A DNA stretch of 64,000 bases from Demequina sp. (GTDB taxonomy: Bacteria; Actinomycetota; Actinomycetes; Actinomycetales; Demequinaceae), in contig JANQAD010000001.1 in the NCBI GenBank assembly GCA_024707205.1, forward strand, positions 1,825,979-1,889,978, in the 5' to 3' direction. The position numbers and the translations under genes were made by a program. Shown piece after piece: positions 58,718 to 64,000 of the stretch. Each line of letters starts with the position of its first letter. Positions within the stretch are counted from its first letter, which is position 1. The notes beneath the pieces are model-generated. The model saw only the letters and a list, made by a program, of their open reading frames with translations, was not told where the DNA came from and made no database searches.

Positions 58718-61700
58718 ATGACTCTGCGCCACCGCGCCTCCTATTCGCTCGCTCCGCGCCTGTCCGCGCTGCTCGCCATTGCGGCGGTGGCGCTCGCGTC
58801 AGTCCTGGTATCGGCCGCACCGGCCGACGCTGCGGGCACCCGGGTCATCAGCGGCACCTTCAGCATCCCGACTTCGGGTGTCCAGAGCTTCTGGGCGGAA
58901 ACGGTGTCAGTCACGCTCTACACGGAAAGCGGCGACTACTACACGAGCGCGTCGCTCAACACTTCGGCGAAGACCTTCTCCATATCCGGAGTGGACAACG
59001 GCAAGTACCGCCTGAAGTTTGAGGCGAGTTTCCTGTGCGGGGAGGACGCCGGGTGCCGCTCGGCAAACCTGCTGTCCGGTTACTACGGGGGCGGAAACGG
59101 CACGCTCATCGACGTGACGAGCGCCAACAAGACGGGGCTCACCTATGCCTACGCGGCCGGTCGGACCATCTCGGGCACCATCTCTCTGGGTTCGGGGGGC
59201 GAATGCCGCGTGGAAGAACGCGCTGTTCGCAACGGTCTCCATTCCCGGGCCCGCAGGCTGTGAGTGCGGCGACTCGATCCCGTTCAAGGCGGACCCGGTC
59301 ACGGGCGCTTACGTGATCCGCGGACTCAAGCCCGGCTCCTACACGGTCTCGTTCAGCGGGCAGCCGAGCGACGCGATCGTGCCCCGCGTGAACCTCGTGA
59401 CCGAGTACTACAACAACTCGTACTCGTGGTCGGGGGCGACCCCCGTGAACCTCACCAGCGCAAACGCCACGAACATCAACGCCACCCTCGAGGTGGGACG
59501 CACCATCTCGGGAACTGTGACCCTGCCAGGGGGCGTCGACACCGCGGCACTCAAGGGGATCGACGTCTATGCAGACGGCGCCAGCGGCGAGTGGGCGTAC
59601 ACCGAAGTTGACACCGGCACCGGGGCGTACACGATCTACGGGCTCGCGCCGGCGGTCTACACACTCGAGTTCTCCAGCAGCGACTGGTGGAACGAGGACT
59701 ACTCCGTGCGCACCTACACCCCGCTCGCGTCGATCTATTACGGCGGCAGCTACACGGCGGGAGGCTCCACGACGGTCGATGTCACCACAGTGAACGCCAC
59801 CGGCAAGAACCAACTCATGGTGGTGGGCCGAACGATCTCCGGCACCGTCACGTTGGGCTCCGGAGCCGACGCCGTGTGGAAGGACTACCTCAACGTCTAC
59901 GCAGAGAACGACACCGCGTTCCGCAGCGCCAAGGTGGACCCCACCACTGGCGCGTACACGGTCAAGGGCCTCGCGCCAGGGTCGTACACGCTGAACTTCG
60001 AGGCGAGCGGGCGATACGTCGGCAGCGTGTGGACGGACGCGCCCTTCGCGTTCGAGTACTACAACAATCAGCGCAGCCCGTACTCCGCGAACGCGGTGAA
60101 CGTGACATCCGCCAATGCATCCGGCATCAACGCCACGATGGACCTCCAGGTGGGCAACAGGGACTTCTGGCTTACGCCCAAGCCCACCGTCACCGGAACG
60201 CCCGCAGTGGGGCAGACCCTGACGGCCGTCACCGGCACGTGGGAGCCCTACGCCGAATCCTTCACGTATCAGTGGAAGCGAAATGGCGCGTCGATCGCGG
60301 GCGCCACCGCAGCGAACTATGCGGTGACCCTGGCCGACGCGGGAACCGCACTCACTGTTGAGGTCACCGGATCCGCGGCGGGCTACAACGCCGTCTCGAA
60401 GCCCTCGGACTCGCTCGCCGTGCCGCTGCTGCCGTTCACGACGGCACCGGAGCCCACCGTCACGGGCACCGCCGCTGCGGGCCAGGTGCTGACGGCCGTC
60501 GAGGGCACGTGGAGCCCTGCCGCCACCTTCACGTACCAGTGGAAGCGCAACGGCACGAACATCGGCGGCGCCACCGGCAAGACCTACACGGCCACGCAGG
60601 CGGACGCCACCAACAACCTCACGGTGACCGTCACGGGCTCCGCGACCGGTTACCAGCCAACGTCGAAGACCTCGGTCGCGGTGCCGATCGTGGCCACGCC
60701 GTTCACGTCGGCGCCGGCGCCTGGGGTCACCGGCACCCATGAGGTGGGCAGCACCCTTACGGGGAATGTCGGCACGTGGAGCCCGGCCGCCACGTTCACC
60801 TACGCGTGGCTGCGCAACGGCGACCCGATTCCTGGCGCCACGGGTACCAACTACACCCTCGTTGAAGACGACGGCGGGCAGTACATCACGTTCACCGTCA
60901 CCGGCTCCGCCGCGGGCTATGCGACGACCACTCGCCTGAGTGGCGCGATCGTGCCGACGGGCCACAGCTTCACCGCCACTGCGGCGCCGACCATCACGGG
61001 CACGTTCAAGGTGGGGAAGACGTTGACGGCATCCACCGAGGCGTGGACCCCCGTCGCGGACTTCAGTTACGAATGGCTGCGCGACGGCGAGCCGATCGAC
61101 GCCTACGGGGCCACCTACGAGCTTGCCGCAGCGGACTATGGCCACCAGGTCTCGGTCCGCGTCGCCGGCATCCTCCTGGGATACGAGCGTGAGCAGACGA
61201 CCAGCACGGCCACCACCGTGGCCATCGGCACCTTCAGCGCCACGCCAACGCCCACGATCTCCGGCAGCGCATACCTGGGGGCGACTCTCACCGCGAAGGT
61301 CGGCACCTGGGCGCCCACGCCGTCGGCCTTCACCTACCAGTGGTACCGGAGCGGCAAGGCGATCTCCGGGGCCACCAAGTCCACGTACAAGCTCACGAGC
61401 TCGGACTCGGGCAAGAAGATCACCGTGAAGGTGACGGGCAAGAGCACCGGGTACACGTCGGTCGCCACGACGTCCGCCGCCAAGACCCTCTCGAAGTTCT
61501 TCACCAAGGCGGGCACCGCGTCCATCAGTGGCACCGTCAAGGTCGGCAACACGGTGAAGGCGTCGGTCGGCACGTGGTCGCCCAAGCCCAGTTCATACGC
61601 GTACCAGTGGTATCGCAGTGGGGTGGCGATCTCTGGCGCCACCAAGTCAAGCTACAAGGTCGCGGCCGCAGACGCGGGCAAGAAGCTCACGGTCAAGGTC

Positions 61701-62036
61701 ACGGCCAAGCGCTCCGGGTACGCGTCAACGCCAAAGACGTCGGCCGCAAAGACCGTCGCGAACGGCACCTTCAGCAAGGCGCCCGCGCCAAAGATCACCG
61801 GCACGGTGAAGGTGGGCTCCACGCTCAAGTTCACGCGTGGCACGTGGTCGCCCACGCCGAGCTCGTACAGCTACCAGTGGTACAGGAGCGGCTCCGCCAT
61901 CTCCGGCGCCACCGGCACCAGCTACAAGCTCGTTGCCGCCGACAAGGGCAAGACGATCACGGTCAAGGTCACGGCCAAGAAGACGGGCTACACCACCAAG
62001 TCGGCGACGAGCGCCAAGACCACCACCGTCAAGTAA
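58718..62036 (+). CDS. Large secreted repeat protein (CnaB-like and Ig-like repeats), frameshifted
   Basis: About 1105 residues after repair. Signal peptide to about residue 41 (LVSAAPADAAG). Then four carboxypeptidase-regulatory/CnaB-like repeats, each with TISGT...TGAYTVKGLAPGSYTL-type ends, then seven Ig-like repeats of about 90 residues (consensus GTxxVGxTLTAxxGTWxPxxxFTYQW), from about 60175 to the end. Residues shift from Ala/Thr-rich to Lys-rich in the last three repeats. No LPxTG or other wall anchor is seen. The break is at 59194-59199: six Gs, five expected, since the repeat should read LGSGANAAW as in the paralogous LGSGADAVW. Likely adhesin or extracellular matrix protein. Confidence 0.78.
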
Positions 62037-62098
62037 CCGGAGTGGGGCGCTCGCGGCCCTCCTCCACACAAATTAGCCGTTGAGGTTCACTGGCCATA

Positions 62099-62126
62099 GC
62101 GTCGGGCCTGGTATTAGGCCCGACGC
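62099..62126. repeat. Head-to-head pair of dispersed repeats forming a hairpin
   Basis: GCGTCGGGCCT (62099-62109) and AGGCCCGACGC (62116-62126), perfect 11-bp stem with loop GGTATT, in the convergent gap between the surface-protein gene and the SDR gene. Both arms are copies of the 16-bp dispersed word. It could act as a bidirectional terminator, though there is no T run. Confidence 0.7.
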
Positions 62127-62175
62127 CGTGTGCCACTCTGCATATTGTGTGGAGGAGCGCCGTGGCTGGGTATGG

Positions 62176-62954
62176 CTACCAGACGGAGTCGCCGCGAATG
62201 ACGGCGTCGGAGCCGCCATCCACGAAGACCACCTGACCGCACAGGTGCGTGTTCTCCTCGCTCGCGAGCCAGGCCAGCAGCCGCGCCACGACGATCGCCT
62301 CCGCGAAGCCGTTGAGCGGCATCGGCACCATCGCTGCGAGCCCTGCCTTCGCCTCGTCCGTCTCCATGAGCGGGGCCACCATCGGCGTGAGAATCACCCC
62401 TGGAGCCACGGCGTTGAGCGGGATGCCCTCACCCGCCCACTCGGCGGTCGGCGCGTTGCGACGGATCCAGCGTGAGAACCCCACCTTCGTGGAGGAGTAG
62501 ATGAGCTGGCCGTGCTCGGCGTCGGCGGCAAGGACGTCGGCGCGCGCGAGGGCGGCGGCTCGTTGTTGGCCACGAGGGCCTCGACGAGCTCGTCGTCAAC
62601 GGGCATGAGGCTCGCCATCGAGGAGACGCCAACGGCGCGCGGCGCGTCCGACTCATCGAGCATCGGCCTCAGCCGCTCGAGCGTGGCGACCATTCCGAAG
62701 TAGTTGACGCCCACCGTGGCGACGGTGGGGGTGGCGAGGCCCGCGACGGCGACTATCGCGTCGATGCGGCCCCCGGTGAGTTCGTGCACGCGCTCTGTCA
62801 TGCTCGCGCGGCCGGACTCCGTAGTGAGATCCACGACGATGTCCGCGTCGTGGATGTCGACACCGATCACACGGTGTCCTTGAGAAGCGAGCAGGTCGGC
62901 GGTTGCCTTTCCAATGCCAGACGCCGACCCGGTCACCACATAGGTGCGGGTCAT
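62176..62954 (-). CDS. Short-chain dehydrogenase/reductase, frameshifted
   Basis: 259 residues after repair. TGSASGIG at the N-terminus (NAD-binding), VAGLA...VNYFGM, SSMAS with the catalytic Ser, YSSTKVGF with catalytic Tyr and Lys in the other frame, and VDGGSDA near the C-terminus. One base is missing at about 62549-62560, giving EPAALARADVLAADAEHGQL. Resembles the 3-alpha-hydroxysteroid-dehydrogenase-like SDRs; substrate unknown. AGGAGG precedes ATG 62954. Confidence 0.85.
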
Positions 62955-62993
62955 GTTGACACCTCCTCGTTGAGGCCCCTCGTACCCTCCACG

Positions 62994-64000
62994 CTAGGAC
63001 TGCGGCGCCCCCTTGGTGCGGGACCTTAGGCCCCCGAGCGACCAGGTTCCGAGCACGCCCGCCAGCACGGCAGAGGCCGCGAGCAGCCACCCAAGCGAAC
63101 TCGCGCTCAACGACTCGGTGGCCAGTCGGATCCACAGCCCAACCAGCACCATGGGCGCGGCAATGAGGCTGGCCGTCACCCAGCGTCGGGCCGTGCCGCT
63201 GAGCAGGTGGGCCGCCCCGCTCGCGAGGCCAAAGCCGCCGATGCCGATGCCGAGCATCCACGCGGTGTGGGCGCTCACCGGTTCGTAAGGCTCCTCGAGG
63301 AGCTTGCCGAGCGCGGCCATGAGCGTCACGAGGGACATAGCAACGACCAGGTGCCCTATCCACAAGGCGCGAGGTGGAATCGCGTCTGCGGGCAGGAGCG
63401 CGAGGCCCGCGGTGCCGCGCACCACCGCGATGAAGAACAACTCGCATACCAGGGCGAACGCTCCCGCGGCTGCCACGAGGAGGGCTCGGTTCCAGTGCTC
63501 GCTCGCGTCCGCGGCACCTATCAACTGCACGATCCCCCTCCCCGAGCACAATGAGGATGAAGAGCCCCATGCGCTCGCTCAAGTGCGCGGTGTCGCCGCG
63601 CAGGGCGGTGATGGTGGTGGGCAGCTCACGGCCCTCGCGGCGATCGACCTTGTGCTGCGGCGCGCGCTGCGCGCGCTGCCCGCGCCGACTGCGCATCTCG
63701 AGCGCACGGTTGAGCCGCTCTTGCGCCTGGATCACGCGATTCTCGCCCGACATGGTGGCGAGCACCCACAGGTCAAAGGCGATCCCGACGGCCCACCAGA
63801 CGTAGCGCGCGTCCCCCTCGATCCAGAACGACACGATCCACGGGATCACCCCGAAGGTGGCCTGCACTATCGGCATGTCCACCACGACCGCGGCGCGCGA
63901 CCACGGCCGCGCGATGATGAGCCTGCCGATGACGTACGCGATGGCGAACGCGCGCGCGTGCTCCCCATAGATGCCCGGCACCGAGGCCGCCATGACGCCG
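62994..64000 (-). CDS. Low temperature requirement protein A (LtrA) family (partial, 5' end outside window), frameshifted
   Basis: At least ten hydrophobic segments in the visible 330 residues. HLSERMGLFILIVLGEGIV near the break is the family's best motif; the usual N-terminal RHATWLELFFDLVFV segment is not seen, so the start lies beyond the right edge. The run at 63534-63538 has five Cs where four restore the frame. A dispersed repeat core is at 63181-63192. Function unknown. Confidence 0.8.

Overview
This window looks like a chromosome segment of a high-GC actinobacterium, most likely a member of the Micrococcales (a Cellulomonas- or Demequina-like soil or marine organism; the genus is inference). 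The reasons are the roughly 70% GC coding sequence, actinobacterial gene forms (CimA-type citramalate synthase, Arr, a TipA-like MerR protein, FadD15-like ligase, SigE-like sigma factors) and many starts placed 6-8 nt after a TANNNT box, as in leaderless actinobacterial transcripts. No gene-free stretch exceeds 300 bases.

Layout. 1-14045 is a xylan and arabinoxylan utilisation locus: GH51 arabinofuranosidase, a deacetylase, GH10 xylanase, GH3 glycosidase, a CUT1 ABC importer without its own ATPase, a LacI-type repressor, xylulokinase, xylose isomerase and a ROK repressor. Operators are visible in both divergent promoters. 14198-19138 holds a hydroxyacid dehydrogenase, a DUF1801 protein, an FMN reductase, an APC permease and a TipA-like MerR regulator. 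19233-28986 is a branched-chain amino acid block (ilvD, ilvB, ilvN, ilvC, leuB, ilvE) interrupted by a sigma factor and membrane protein pair. An Ile/Val/Leu-rich leader peptide and attenuator precede ilvB. cimA at 43098, with its own Ile-rich leader and a textbook attenuator, supplies 2-ketobutyrate by the citramalate route, so most isoleucine/valine/leucine steps lie in this window. 29157-29662 is a putative toxin-antitoxin pair, followed by fadD.

31570-35022 is a less GC-rich island on the minus strand: Vsr, a short C5 methyltransferase, an HNH nuclease, then a tightly overlapping three-gene unit with a TIGR04255-like protein and two unassigned proteins. That unit is the best candidate for an undescribed system. 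35107-58454 is mostly housekeeping and small accessory genes: a coenzyme-F420-type reductase, hydrolases, an EAL regulator, sigma/ectodomain pairs, a Fic/Doc module, VIT transporter, YggS, YbaK, RNase HI, aldehyde dehydrogenase, Arr, a terpene-cyclase-fold protein, FAH protein, GltX and a HAD phosphatase. The end carries tRNA-Gln, a repeat-rich secreted surface protein, an SDR dehydrogenase and a partial LtrA gene.

Four observations cut across the window. First, a 16-base word, GCCACAGCGTCGGGCC, occurs seven times exactly and many times with small changes, mostly hugging gene starts and ends. Second, at least 17 genes are broken by a single-base indel, mostly in or beside G or C runs, and every affected gene returns to a whole number of codons when the indel is reversed; this looks like sequencing error rather than gene decay. 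Third, leaderless promoters decide many starts. Fourth, there is a family of SigE-like sigma genes each coupled to a membrane-anchored extracytoplasmic protein, including one natural sigma-ectodomain fusion and one sigma with a large internal deletion.
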